This document shows, piece after piece, positions 21,301-31,298 of a DNA stretch of 64,000 nucleotides. Positions within the stretch are counted from its first letter, which is position 1; every line of letters starts with the position of its first letter. The translations under genes were made by a program, and so were the position numbers. Origin of the DNA: Berberis thunbergii (Eukaryota; Streptophyta; Magnoliopsida; Ranunculales; Berberidaceae); assembly GCA_003290165.1 (NCBI GenBank), contig QNQO01002041.1:62001-126000 (forward strand), given 5' to 3'. The notes under the pieces are model-generated. The model was given only the letters and a program-made list of their open reading frames with translations. It was not told where the DNA came from and did no database searches.

Positions 21301-22810
21301 GTAACTTAATAAAATTTCCAATCCGTGATCTCATTTTCATTTACTCATTCCTACCTAATTATTTTTTGTCTGTAACTGGTTGATTTTTATTCTCTACAGC
21401 AAAAGAACAAGTGGTTTTGACATGGCACCACCGGGTGCTTCCGCTGTTCCTGGTGCACCTGTTCCAGGTATGTTTGCACTTCCTGTGGTGGTTGATGTAA
21501 TTCTTTTTTCTTCCCTGTTCCCTTAAGAGGCTGGACGATACCTCTCACTTCGTTGGGTGTAATTTATAGTAATGTGCCTAGTTGCCAACAACTGTAACAT
21601 TTGTAGGTTATAGTTTAATGTTCTCTTTTTATTAGAGTTCTTTTGTTTAATTTAGTTGTTCTTATACTGAAATTGAGTACCATTTGTAGGTATCCGTCTC
21701 CTAATGATGATTCATGAGATGGTACACCGAATAAACCAATATGCAATTGCAAATACTCGCAATGCTTGAAGTTGTAAGTATAATATCTCTTGTTATTGGC
21801 TTTTCCCAAGTTCTGAAAATAGGTTAATATGTTTCCTATCTAGAGTTGATATGCATACAGTCTAGCCATGAATTTGGGTTTGGATAAGCAGTTAATGTAC
21901 CCTCATTTTAGGTTTCCAGAATATATTTTCTAAAACCTAGCATAAAGTTGTCAATTGTAATATTTAGCCAAGGTTTTGATGCTCCAGTGAATAAGTAAGT
22001 AGTTTTACAAATCTTTTGCTCAAGGTGGATGGGCCCCAAATGCAGCACTGTAGAAAATCCATGAAAAGAATCCAATTATTCAGCAACTAAGTCCATAAAG
22101 GAATCCTGGTATTTTACATTTGACCAATTTCAGAGTGAGCAGATTTTAAGTGAGTGTAACTCAGCTCATATCTTACATCTCTGAGCATAGATTTTAAGTG
22201 ACCATTTTCAGAGTGAGCAGATGCTTTAGTGGATGTGTTTTGTATCAACAATTTATGTTTACTTTCAAGAGCATGGACCCCATGGAATCACATAATAATG
22301 TGGAGGATCACTGTGTCATTAATGTTCTAACTCATATTTGTAGCATTAGGTAGATTTTATTGGCAATCGCTATTTGAAATTTCCTAGACATGAATGCCCT
22401 TATACATCTTTTATGATAGAGAATCAACATGTAAATCTGTAGCATATGCATTTAAAAGACATTGATGCGCTTAATTTACAGCTTACTCGGAGTTCTTGAG
22501 CATCATATTATTTGGCTTTTTTTTGTTTGACACTTACATATTTCTAGAATTTTGTTCCCATTTTCCTGGCCAGATGCTAGAACAAATTGGTTGTATTTAT
22601 AGTGAGATAGACCACTTTGAATTCCAAAATTATCCTAATATTATGTTAGACACTTCTCTAAAATTAATTCTCATCTCACTGACTCTGCATTCTATCATGA
22701 TACAACTACAAGTTTTCAAATGTTGCATGACAATAATAATTCAGTAAACCAATGACCAAATCATTTACTATTTTTTTAAAGGATTTTTTAAGTGTTTAGT
22801 TTTTTTAAGT
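21301..22810. other. Intron-like filler
   Basis: Mostly AT-rich and non-coding. A short open segment at about 21405-21468 (MAPPGASAVPGAPVPG before a GTATG donor) looks like a proline/alanine-rich exon but is too short to identify. Confidence 0.35.
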
Positions 22811-22910
22811 GCTGGAGAAACAAGTGAGCCAGCTACGTAACAGTTTAGAGGAGAAGGAACATCTACAACTTAAGGACAGGGAGAAACATTTGGAGGGCCA
22901 AAGAACTGAG
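22811..22910 (+). pseudogene. Captured coiled-coil exon, possibly ZYP1-like
   Basis: The frame LEKQVSQLRNSLEEKEHLQL followed by REKHLEGQRTE ends at a GT donor (22911). The heptad pattern is clear. The wording resembles the synaptonemal complex protein ZYP1, but coiled coils are easily confused and a kinesin or golgin is possible. Sense orientation. Confidence 0.35.
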
Positions 22911-23651
22911 GTTTGAGATACCTGAGACAGTTACCATAAGATTTTTGGTTTCGTTGTTATTCAGATAATATTAAGAAGCAATGCTATACGGTGCAGATTC
23001 AAGCACCATTTACTAAAATGTTGAATGCTTCAATATTTAGGTTTTTTTACATGGTTTTATAAGCTTAACATAATACAAAAACATGAAAAGGTAAATTTGC
23101 ATCACCTAGTAAACATATTTCAAGTGACTAAATATGTTTTCTACTCCACTTCCTGTTCTCGGGCCTCCAGTGCTCCAATATGCCATTCTACTCGACATGT
23201 CTCTTATAGTTGGTATTCCAACTAAAATATTGAATGCTCAGTTTATATTGACTTTGCTCAGGGTTTAGTAAGCCAATTGGTCCAAATAGATTGCTAGAAA
23301 TTGCGATAGTCTGATAAATCATAAACCATGACTTTCAATCTCAAATGCTGATTTTTTGAGCCGTGGGCACAATGTCTTCCATCATATAATTGCATATTGC
23401 TTCTAACTCTCAAAGGCATCTTGTTGTAAGATAGATTGGAATCTAGTATACACAGCAACAGTTCAACAAACATTTTTCTGTAATACCTTCCTCTTTTCAC
23501 AATGTCAAAATAACGAAAGACATCTGCTTTGCAATGGTGTGCTGAAGATGTTCTGTTAACTGCATCAGTTTTCCATTTCTTCATGTTTCTATTTGGTTTT
23601 TCACCAGAAGAATTTCAAGTTTTCTGATTGGTTTTAATAAAAAATGTGTAG
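22911..23651. other. Non-coding sequence
   Basis: AT-rich, no gene recognised. Ends in a T-rich tract and acceptor before the kinase exon. Confidence 0.4.
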
Positions 23652-23981
23652 CTCTGCTGATATTTGGAGTGTTGGATGTACTGTTATTGAGATGGCTACC
23701 GGAAAGCCTCCTTGGAGCCAACAGTACCAAGAGGTGTATCTTAAAGAAAAATGCTCTTTGTTATTAGTCTATCTATTTTGGATGTGTTCATTTTGACATT
23801 TTCTAACTCTCTTGCTAGTTATGCTGAAAATTATTTCTCTTTCAGGTTGCTGCTCTTTTCCATATAGGGACAACAAAGTCTCATCCACCTATTCCTGATC
23901 ATCCTTCATTCAAGGCAAAACTGAATGACACCAGAATTTACCTTCTTGACTCTGCTGTATATGTTCGAATTTACCTTCTTG
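23652..23981 (+). pseudogene. Captured MAPKKK (ANP/NPK1 type) kinase fragment
   Basis: Exon 1 (23652-23733) encodes [17 protein letters not shown] then [10 protein letters not shown], covering kinase subdomains IX-X. Exon 2 begins at 23846 after a TTTCAG acceptor with [19 protein letters not shown], the wording of ANP/NPK1 MAP kinase kinase kinases, which act in cytokinesis and stress signalling. Past about 23915 the frame runs on (to a GTGAG near 23982) with divergent residues. Neither the ATP site nor the catalytic loop is included, so no kinase activity is possible. Sense orientation. Confidence 0.85.
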
Positions 23982-24671
23982 GGTGAGTTTTCAGTATGCA
24001 GCTTCTCATATTCATCTTTTCTTCTGAAATATGTGATAGCAAAGCATGTCTATGGCATATCTCTTTTGAATTTCTATCCTTTTTTTTTTCTTAAGTGCTT
24101 TGTCACATAGCTTAAGTTATGAACATATTTTAGACCTTTTTAGAAAGGTCGCACTTCAGCAACTTGAGAAAAATAGATAGACCTTATATTCTAGTGGCAC
24201 TGGATGTCAAACACTAGTGCAATGGAAGGATTAGGTAAATGAAACTGAAATGAATGATGGTCAAACACTGAAATGTTTAAAGTATCCCTATCGCAATCCT
24301 TAATTTTCTTTCTTTATGCAATGGTTTTTGTAATCACCCTGAAAAGATGCAGTTATCTTAGGAGGTCAACCATAGGGAGTAACCAACTGTCAACTTGTTG
24401 GTCTCTTATGTGCATATTGCCTGTATATAAAAAATAACAGCTATAAGATGTAATAGTTACAAACCCATAGTACATTATCAACTGTCAACTTGTTGGTCTC
24501 TTAGTTGATTTCTTCATCGAATGTTTATGTTGATTTCTTATCTGGTTTGATCCTTCACTATAGTACATTGCACAATTAGTGGACAACATGTATGCATGAC
24601 ATTAAGGAAGTTTTTAATGAAACATTTCATTAAGGAAGTTTAATTCTCTGAACCTGATTCTGTAACAACAG
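23982..24671. other. Non-coding sequence
   Basis: AT-rich, with a near-repeat of a CAACTGTCAACTTGTTGGTCTC phrase at about 24387-24408 and 24479-24500 (a roughly 90-bp direct duplication). No gene. Confidence 0.4.
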
Positions 24672-24885
24672 GTTGCAAAGGCTCCTGATGGAAATGGTGG
24701 AGTATACTCTGGTAACTACTGACTTCAGTGTTTCAGCTTCAAGTGGGGATTGTTTGCTCCTTTCTCATTTATAACCTTGGTGCAAAATTTTAAATGTTTC
24801 AGCTCTAAAAACTTCCAACTTGTTAGAAGATATGGCTAGGCGAGGTGTGAGATATGTGGATTGTTATGGAGTAGATAATATACTG
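24672..24885 (+). pseudogene. Captured UDP-N-acetylglucosamine pyrophosphorylase fragment
   Basis: Exon 1 (24672-24711) encodes VAKAPDGNGGVYS. Exon 2 (24803 to about 24885) encodes ALKTSNLLEDMARRG and VRYVDCYGVDNIL. These are adjacent in plant UDP-GlcNAc pyrophosphorylase (UAP), which makes UDP-GlcNAc from GlcNAc-1-phosphate and UTP. The PDGNGG motif belongs to the sugar-nucleotide site. The split Ala codon at the exon junction is correct, so splicing phase is preserved. After exon 2 no donor is obvious. Sense orientation. Confidence 0.85.
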
Positions 24886-25090
24886 TCCCAAAGTCATTTG
24901 AATTTTTCACTTATTCTTGTGTTGGGCTTCAAATCCTAAGCATGGTAAGAAGTGAAGACTGCTTATTCGTGTCGTTTCTAAAATTTTCCTCTTTGCTTAG
25001 TATATTATTTGTAAAAAGGGAAGACTAGTCATTTCTGTGGTTTGTAGAATCTTTCCCTTTGTTCATACTTCATAGTATATGTGTGCATGT

Positions 25091-25207
25091 ATGGGAAATG
25101 ACTTCCTTTCCCTTGGATTTATTCCTGATGGAGTTGATATACAGTCCGTTTCAGATGCTTTACGAGCATCCTTTGGTGATGAGACTCGGCCATCCCAAGA
25201 TTTCCAG
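25091..25207 (+). pseudogene. Captured ABC1/ADCK-family kinase fragment
   Basis: The frame reads MGNDFLSLGFIPDGVDIQSV, then SDALRASFGDETRPSQDFQ, and ends at a GT donor (25208). This fits the C-terminal half of plastid ABC1K proteins, atypical kinases tied to prenyl-lipid metabolism. The upstream border is uncertain, since no clean acceptor is seen. The kinase motifs are not included. Confidence 0.7.
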
Positions 25208-25685
25208 GTTAGTGTTATTTATCTATTTTTTTTACTTTTTTTTTTCCGACCTACGGTAAATACAATTCTTTTATTGGAGCAATTCGTTTGATGCCACTAT
25301 CTTGTCTTGTTCTTACAGTTGAGAACTTGTTGGAGGTACCAATGGAGATGCAATCTATTATCACATGAAAACAAGGTCAAGTTCTTGATGCAGGTAGTTT
25401 CATTTGTCTTTTGAATCAGAAAATTTTAGGGGCGAAATGGAAAACCAAAACTGGAAAGAAAAGAAAGAACATGGGAGATGTTTAATGCAAAGCTACCTTT
25501 TTTCTTTCCTAGTTTGGTTAAGTGTTGTGGGATATTAAAAAACTTGATAAGTGAAGCTTGTAGTATCAGTAATTATTAAGAAATGGATTCTTTGTTTTTG
25601 TAATGTACTGAGGCCATCCATTATCCCATTGTACATCAATATGACATAATTCATCTTTATGTTGTTAAAAGATGACATTTCTGAG
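25208..25685. other. Non-coding sequence
   Basis: AT-rich, with a short exon-like piece at about 25318-25392. Nothing recognised with confidence. Confidence 0.35.
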
Positions 25686-26149
25686 AAGTAGAACAACAAC
25701 AACAGCAGCAGCAGCAGCATCTGCAACAACAGCAACAACAACAGAGACAGCAGCAGCAGCCACAAATATTTCCAAAACAACCTGCTGTGACTTATGCCTC
25801 GCCATTGCATCTAACAAATGCTCAGTTAGCTAGTCTGGGGGCGCGGGGTGGAATAATGGGAATTGGTGATCCAACAATTAACAACAGTTTTGTTCAAGGA
25901 GGTGGACTACAAGGTGGAGGGATGGGTATTGGTTTATCAGCTGGAGCAGTGACAGTTGCAAGAGGGTCTCTTGCAAATGGAAAGAGTAACGGGGATTCAT
26001 CTTCCTTGTCACCGGTTCCATACATGTTTAATGGAAATGGTTTAAGGGGGAAGAGAAGCAGTGGTGCAGTGGAGAAGGTAGTTGAAAGGAGGCAGAGAAG
26101 AATGATAAAGAACAGAGAATCTGCAGCAAGGTCACGCGCTCGCAAGCAG
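25686..26149 (+). pseudogene. Captured AREB/ABF bZIP transcription factor exon, open
   Basis: About 154 codons with no stop or frameshift, ending at a GT donor (26150). A glutamine-rich start (25690-25760) leads to QIFPKQPAVTYASPLHL, a glycine-rich stretch, SLSPVPYMFNGNGLRGKRSS, and the full bZIP basic region VERRQRRMIKNRESAARSRA with RKQ. These are hallmarks of ABA-response-element binding factors (AREB/ABF, group A). The leucine zipper lies in the next exon of such genes and is absent here: the next candidate acceptor (about 26338) opens an unrelated frame. The N-terminal phosphorylation domains are also missing. An in-frame TGA lies just upstream, so the left limit is approximate. Sense orientation. 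Confidence 0.9.
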
Positions 26150-26739
26150 GTAACTCTCTTTGCAAGTGTACCATATTATTTCATAGTTTATGTTTACTCT
26201 TATTCTATGTAGCTAAGATTGCTTACAGTTTTAACCTATACAACACAATGCTTCTATTTTGCCTGATAAAAAAAAAAAAAACAGAATGGATGTTCAAGTT
26301 TACATGTCTATAAACATATGTGCTTCCTTCAATGCAGATCCTTATGTTACTATTAGAAATGAAAAGGGAAAGGAAAGAACTACTATTTACAAATTTTGTT
26401 CGCAAACCAAAGTTTAATACTACCAACTTTCTGAATTACGCCTTCTTTGAGGATATTAGTATAGTCGGAACCACCCCAAATGGCCCTCTATCTTCAATCC
26501 CACATGCCAATAGTTGAATTTTACAACTACAACCAATTGAGTTTTGTGGAAATCTCCTTGATGATAACAAAATTTTCATTTTTCAAATACTCGTAAAATG
26601 CTATAATTTATTATGACAGTCTTCTTCTATTAATTCAAAAGCCACATAGAAATGTGACTAAGTACTTTACTTTCCTGCTGCACATGCCACATAGAAATGT
26701 GACTAGTACTTTACTGTCCCGACGCAAGTGGTGAAATGT
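26150..26739. other. Sequence after the bZIP exon
   Basis: Contains an exon-like frame at 26338-26515 (ILMLLLEMKRERKELLF and FVRKPKFNTTNFLNYAFFED) that I do not recognise, and a short direct repeat of CACATAGAAATGTGACTA around 26642 and 26688. Confidence 0.35.
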
Positions 26740-26885
26740 GACTAGTACCCCGGATTGCCCAAATCAAATGTTCCAACCAACGCTGCGACAGATCAGCGTA
26801 GCAGCAGCAGCAATTCAGCGTAGCAGCAGCAGCACCTCAGCACAGCAGCAGCTCAGCACAGCAGAAGCAGCATCAGCGATGCAAG
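26740..26885. repeat. CAG-repeat module, third CACTA copy
   Basis: Starts with CCGGATTGCCCAAATCAA, then ACGCTGCGACAG, then GTAGCAGCAGCAGCA-type repeats. The opening words are shared with the module at 12519-12660 of the outer element. It is shorter and lies 230 bp from the A-type terminus motif. Confidence 0.65.
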
Positions 26886-27116
26886 AATGGCAATAACATT
26901 GGGATTCACATGATTTCACACATTGTACAATTGAGCAAATGCTTATTAGGAGATTAAGGCATCTCGAACAGCCTACATCATTCAGTTCATATTACATTGT
27001 AATTCACTCTTTCGAGTTGTATCTTGTAATTCCAATTTCAGCATTGTCAATACAATTTCTGTTCCAGCAATTGATTGTTGAAATCTTCTAGTCTTCCATA
27101 TAAGATGTAATGAAAA

Positions 27117-27150
27117 GTCATTTGATAGCAAAAAAAAAAAAAAAAATGCT
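27117..27150 (+). other. Conserved GTCATTTGATAGCA motif plus A-run
   Basis: GTCATTTGATAGCA at 27117-27130 is followed by a run of about 17 A, directly before the subterminal array. The same arrangement is at 30768 in the inner element, and inverted at 7110 in the outer one. A shared 3' end of an element transcript is a reasonable guess. Confidence 0.65.
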
Positions 27151-27160
27151 ATGTATACGC

Positions 27161-27450
27161 TACCATAGCGTTTTTAAACCGCTATGAAAGGCTCTCTATC
27201 ATAGCGTTTTTAAACCGCTATAAAAGGATCTACCATAGCGTTTTTAAACCGCTATGAAAGGCTCTCTATCATAGCGTTTTTAAACCGCTATAAAAGGATC
27301 TACCATAGCGTTTTATAACCGCTATAAAATTCTCTACCATAGCGTTTTATAACCGCTATAATAGACCCTGGGTCTATTATAGCTCCGACTGTCATAGCGG
27401 TTACTAAACCGCTATGGTATCCTACCATAGCGGTTTTTAAACGCTATTGA
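27161..27450. repeat. Subterminal array with perfect 70-bp tandem units
   Basis: Two exact 70-bp units (27161-27230 and 27231-27300), then degenerate ones. Each unit holds two palindromes of the form ATAGCGTTTTTAAACCGCTA. This is the A-type end of the third CACTA. Confidence 0.9.
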
Positions 27451-27470
27451 TCACAATTTTTCTTGTAGTG

Positions 27471-28029
27471 GCAGCTAGTGTAAATTCTTATACCATAACA
27501 TCCGACCCTTTATATTTTCCTAACACATCTCAACTCTTCAATTACTTGCTGATATGATGAACCTCTAAACACGGTGTCTGTATTGAAATGTTTCATGTTT
27601 AGATGGCAAAATAAAAAGTAGAAACAAAGGAATCGTACATAAAAAATAAAAGAGAAGCAAATGAATGCTTCCTTGTTTTCAGCTGTTTTATGCGAGGTTT
27701 GTTGCTGACAAGACATTAGGGAATATAATCTTTGTTTTTAGCATGTAACATAAAAAGTTCAAAGATTTTATGTTCATGATGTCTTCATATAGTCTTAGGT
27801 GGCCGCCTCCACTGTGACGACATGAAGGCTCTTGAGGTGTCTCGCCTGGCCTCACGCCTAGATTAATAGATTTTATGAGAGAAAATAGTATTCAAGTTTG
27901 TGATGGTGAAACGTCAGCACAACTCTTCGGAACTTTTAACAAATCTCTTTCTTAATGCTGTTCTCTGTGGCTGTAATATGTTTTTAAGCTTGTTGCATTT
28001 TGGTAATGATCATCGCCTCTTCTATGCAG
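27471..28029. other. Inner CACTA sequence resumes
   Basis: Begins with the GCA duplication. AT-rich, no gene recognised before the myosin exon. Confidence 0.45.
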
Positions 28030-28188
28030 AAACCATTGGGGTTATTGTCTCTATTGGATGAGGAATCAACTTTTCCTAAAGCCACTGATTTGACCTTTGC
28101 CAATAAGCTTAAGCAGCATCTAAGCACTAATCTCTGCTTTAAAGGAGAAAGGAGTGGGGCTTTCCGTGTTTGCCATTATGCTGGAGAG
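28030..28188 (+). pseudogene. Captured class VIII myosin motor exon
   Basis: A 53-codon exon with an AG acceptor (28028-28029) and a GT donor (28189-28190). The product is KPLGLLSLLDEESTFPKATD, then LTFANKLKQHL and AFRVCHYAGE. These are motor-domain segments around the relay region of plant class VIII myosins, actin motors at plasmodesmata and the cell plate. The frame is open but only a small part of the motor is present. Sense orientation. Confidence 0.87.
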
Positions 28189-28439
28189 GTTAGTTCTAGC
28201 TTTTTTTTTTTTTTTTGCTTGGAGTTTTATGTTGTTGTTTGAGTATTTTAAATAAAGTGTAATTTATGCTGCTCATGCTTTCTGTACTTGACCAAGGATT
28301 TATATTATGCATTCATAATATGACCATACATTTATTATAGTAGAAACTAAGAGCATTATAGGAATTAAAACTAAGAGTATATTTACGGTTTGTCATATGT
28401 TGGGTTATGGTTTGGTGTTTAATGGTTCAGTAGTTGTCT

Positions 28440-28930
28440 TTCTGTTGGATCAATCTAGTTTTTCAGCTTTGTGGCTGCGAGGTTTGGGGATTATGGCAGC
28501 TTTCGCAGTCCGGGAAATGGCGATATTCTGCGAGTCTCTCTGCTGCTCGCAGGGGCAGATACCGTGTGGTTTAGGAAGAGCTCTCTGCTGATCTGCTGTT
28601 GCTGTTCTGCTGATCTGCTGCTGCTGCTGATCCGCTGTTGCTGTTCTGCTGTTGCTGATGCGCGGTTGCTGCGCTGCGTGTTGATGCGACGGCTGCGGTG
28701 CTATTTTCTGCTGCTGCTGATGCGCGGCTTTGTTGCTGCTGGGATACATTGCAGTTGTTTTGTCGCAGCGTTGACATGCTGAGATGCGGCGTCATGTGGT
28801 TGGCGCGTGTGTTCGCCGGTTGATTTAGGCACTACGGTGTCATTTCGGGATTTGTCGCAGAAACGCGCGGGTGCTGCGTTTTCTTCGGTTGAGTTTTTGC
28901 TGGTGCTGTCCGGGATGCTGGGTATAAAAA
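28440..28930. repeat. CTG-repeat module, inner CACTA copy
   Basis: A GC-rich block with irregular CTG tracts (28585-28740), then TTGTCGCAGCGTTGACATGC, GCCGGTTGAT and TTGTCGCAGAAACGCGCG. The last three match, inverted, the words at 12480-12590 in the outer element. The copy is longer here. Relative to element sense both host copies show CTG. Confidence 0.7.
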
Positions 28931-29052
28931 TATGAAGGTTATTGTCGCAGAATTTTTACAAAACTTTGTTAAAAGTCCCCTTTATAATTATTTACTTCAA
29001 CAAATTAGTCATTTCAAAGGAACTGACATCGTCTATCATTCCACAATCACAG

Positions 29053-29806
29053 AAGGCAATCAAGTGCATGCGACACTCAAAGCGAACTATTTTGACAACA
29101 GATGATGTGGATAGTGCACTTAAATTACGCAATGTGGAGGTATATAACTGCTAAAATGATAAAATACTTAAAGAATTGAGTGTTTTTACCTGCCTGTTTG
29201 CTATTCTTAGGTCTGTTTTTGTTTGTTTGTTATCTGGAGAACGTACACGTTCGCATCCAGAAACTGCAAATGTTTAATTTTGCCTTTCCCACTGAAGTTC
29301 TAATGGTTTTTGTTTATTTGCATTTCTGCCTTGGGGAAAGGTATTTGTTGATGTTTAAGGGTTCCAATGTACTTCATTTCAATGGTTCTGCATGTGTATG
29401 GTGTTTTTTATTTGGGAAGTATTCGTTTTCTTTTCTCAAAGTAAATTTATATAAATTTTATTACAGGATTTCCATTTGCTTATGTATGTCAACTCTTGTT
29501 ACTTCAGCCAATTTATGGCTTTGCTACTGGAGATCCTTTGCGCTTCAAAAGAGCTATAGGTCACAAGGATTTATTCTACATTGACAACAAGGATGTCGAA
29601 TTTAAAGATGTAAGAATCAATCGTCTTGTTAACTCCAGATTATTATTTGTAACTATTTTCAGATTCGTTCTATCCCACACAGTATTCGATTGTGTAGGTG
29701 ATCGAAGCTCCCCTGCCGAAAGCCCCTCTAGATACATCAGTTGTAGCTCATTGGCTTGCTATTGACGGTGTACAACCAGCCATTCCAGAAAATGCTCCAG
29801 TTGAAG
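29053..29806 (+). pseudogene. Captured TAF6 fragment, three exons
   Basis: TAF6 is a histone-fold subunit of TFIID. Exon 1 (29053-29139) encodes KAIKCMRHSKRTILTTDDVD and SALKLRNVE, the end of the histone fold. Exon 2 (29508-29609, 34 codons) encodes PIYGFATGDPLRFKRAIGHK and DLFYIDNKDVEFKD. Exon 3 (29698-29806) encodes [20 protein letters not shown] and [13 protein letters not shown]. Every border is GT..AG and the frame is intact across all three exons, so this fragment could still splice cleanly. It lacks the start and the C-terminal HEAT region. Sense orientation. Confidence 0.93.
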
Positions 29807-30383
29807 GTCTGTCTCTTAGCTCCAGTTTCACCTTATGCAGAAATTACTCGTATAAAGAGTTTGAGACAACCTTTTACATTGTCATTTTTTTAACATTGAC
29901 ATTTTCAACATCACATGCATGTATTTCAAATTAATCCAAGAACCCCATCATAGTTAGAAACTAAACATTACAGAGAAAATTGGTTAAGGCATTGCTTGAA
30001 TATATAAATCTTATTAGGTGAGTGTGAAATTAGTGTCAAACTGTCAATACTCATCTCAGTCATGCCATATTGGAGCCACTTGGTCTGAAAGTATTCTAGT
30101 GGTGTTCTATCTTTTGATTCCTTGTTTTAGTTGCAACTGCTAAATGAATGAACAAAAAAAGTTAGAATCAAAGAATTGCATTAGAGTTGTTTTGTTCCCT
30201 TTTGTTTTATGAGAAGTAGCCTGAGAACGAAGAAGCAAGTAATAGCATCTTGTTTCCTTTCTCTATATTGCTCCGATCATGTGGATGTCACTCCTTTCCA
30301 AAAATATATTTAGAAGTTTACCTAAACGAGAACACTTTCTCATATTCAGAAGATCTTATGAATTTTTCTTTAAACTGGTGCAG
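29807..30383. other. Non-coding sequence
   Basis: AT-rich, probably remaining TAF6 intron and filler. No gene recognised. Confidence 0.4.
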
Positions 30384-30512
30384 GGTGAGAAGGATCATCC
30401 ACTTGATATCCAAGATAGGAAATGTTTTCTCGAAAAATTGGATGAGGTTGCTGATGATAGGGACGCTAAGGAGGATTTAAATATGAAATGCCTCCTAGAT
30501 ATGCTAGCTTAA
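30384..30512 (+). pseudogene. Captured terminal exon, unidentified
   Basis: After a GGTGCAG acceptor the frame reads GEKDHPLDIQDRKCFLEKLD, then EVADDRDAKEDLNMKC, and stops after LLDMLA. It may be the last exon of an element transcript, since the conserved 3' motif lies 250 bp further on. Not recognised. Confidence 0.4.
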
Positions 30513-30767
30513 AGACTCTCATTGACCATATGAAGAACTATAGTGGTACTCACATGAACAATCAACAAAGTTTAACAAGGAAAAGTCAAGATTCAAACAG
30601 TAGAAGAAATTTGGATGAAACAAGCTTAGATATGCTCCTAGATATGCCTCCTAGAAATTTGTATTTGAGATATTATTTGATAGATTTTGACTCAATGTAA
30701 TACATTTTCTTATTAATTACATTACTTTGCCTCCATTATTTGATAGATTTTGACTCAATGACTCAAA

Positions 30768-31290
30768 GTCATTTGATAGCAACAAAAAAAAAAAATTAAA
30801 AAAAAAATTAAAAATAATTAAAAAAAATAATAATAATAATAATAATTTGCCACGGTTTTAAACCGTGGCTAACTATTGCAACGGCTCAAAACCGTTGCTA
30901 TCACGTTTGCCACGGTTTAAAACCGTTGCTAATAGCTACATCTTGTCACGGCTTAAAACCGTGGCCAGGGTTAGCCACGGCTAAAAACCGTTGCTACCTT
31001 GTTAGCCACGGTTTAAAACCGTTGCTAATATCTACACCTTGTCACGGCTTAAAACCGTGGCTATGTTTGCCACGGCTAAAAACCGTTGCTATTCTCCTTG
31101 CAACGGTTTAAAACCGTGGCTAAATGCTGAAAATCACCACCCCTACTCAAACATAAAACCGTTGCTAAACATTTTAGCAACGGTTTATAGCCGTTGCAAC
31201 AAATTTTGCGACGCCTCTGTTGCCAACGGCTCTTAGCCGTGGCAATGGGTTACGCCCACGGTACAGAACCGTTGCTAAAGGGGGTTTTTG
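30768..31290. repeat. A-type end of inner CACTA: motif, A-rich tract and array
   Basis: GTCATTTGATAGCA at 30768-30781, an A/AAT-rich tract to 30846, then about fifteen palindromic ACGG/CCGT units to 31290. The last 60 bp mirror the left end of the outer element almost base for base. Confidence 0.88.
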
Positions 31291-31298
31291 GTGTAGTG

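Larger units (their letters stand above)
18369..27470 (+). mobile_element. Third CACTA, nested in the inner one (9.1 kb)
   Basis: Left end CACTACAACAAAAATGAAC; right end, inverted, CACTACAAGAAAAATTG. GCA lies directly outside both (18366-18368 and 27471-27473). Its subterminal units use an ATAGCG/CGCTAT core instead of ACGG/CCGT, so it is a different family from its host. It still shares the GTCATTTGATAGCA plus A-run motif at its right end and a CAG module. The leader is at the left, so sense is plus. It carries, in order, an unidentified exon, acetyl-CoA synthetase, a coiled coil, an ANP-type MAPKKK, UDP-HexNAc pyrophosphorylase, an ABC1-family kinase and an AREB/ABF bZIP exon. All are in plus orientation. 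No transposase. Confidence 0.92.
13376..31298 (+). mobile_element. Inner CACTA, same family as the outer, opposite orientation
   Basis: The left end CACTACACCAAAAAGGCC matches the outer element's right end. The right end (reverse complement CACTACACCAAAAACCCCC) matches the outer element's left end. Flanking ATT is present on both sides (13373-13375 and 31299-31301). The B-type leader end is therefore on the left and element sense is plus. Contents: DUF659, DnaJ-type, class VIII myosin and TAF6 fragments, several unidentified exons, a CTG-rich module, and a third CACTA at 18369-27470. About 8.8 kb belongs to this element itself. No transposase gene is recognised. Confidence 0.92.

Noticed and set aside
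6426..31298. Pairing CACTA ends by best sequence match (6426 with 31298, 13376 with 36120)
   Set aside because: The terminal sequences match best this way, but the elements would then overlap without nesting and the flanking triplets (GGG/ATT, ATT/GGG) disagree. Pairing by target duplication gives clean nesting with opposite orientation.
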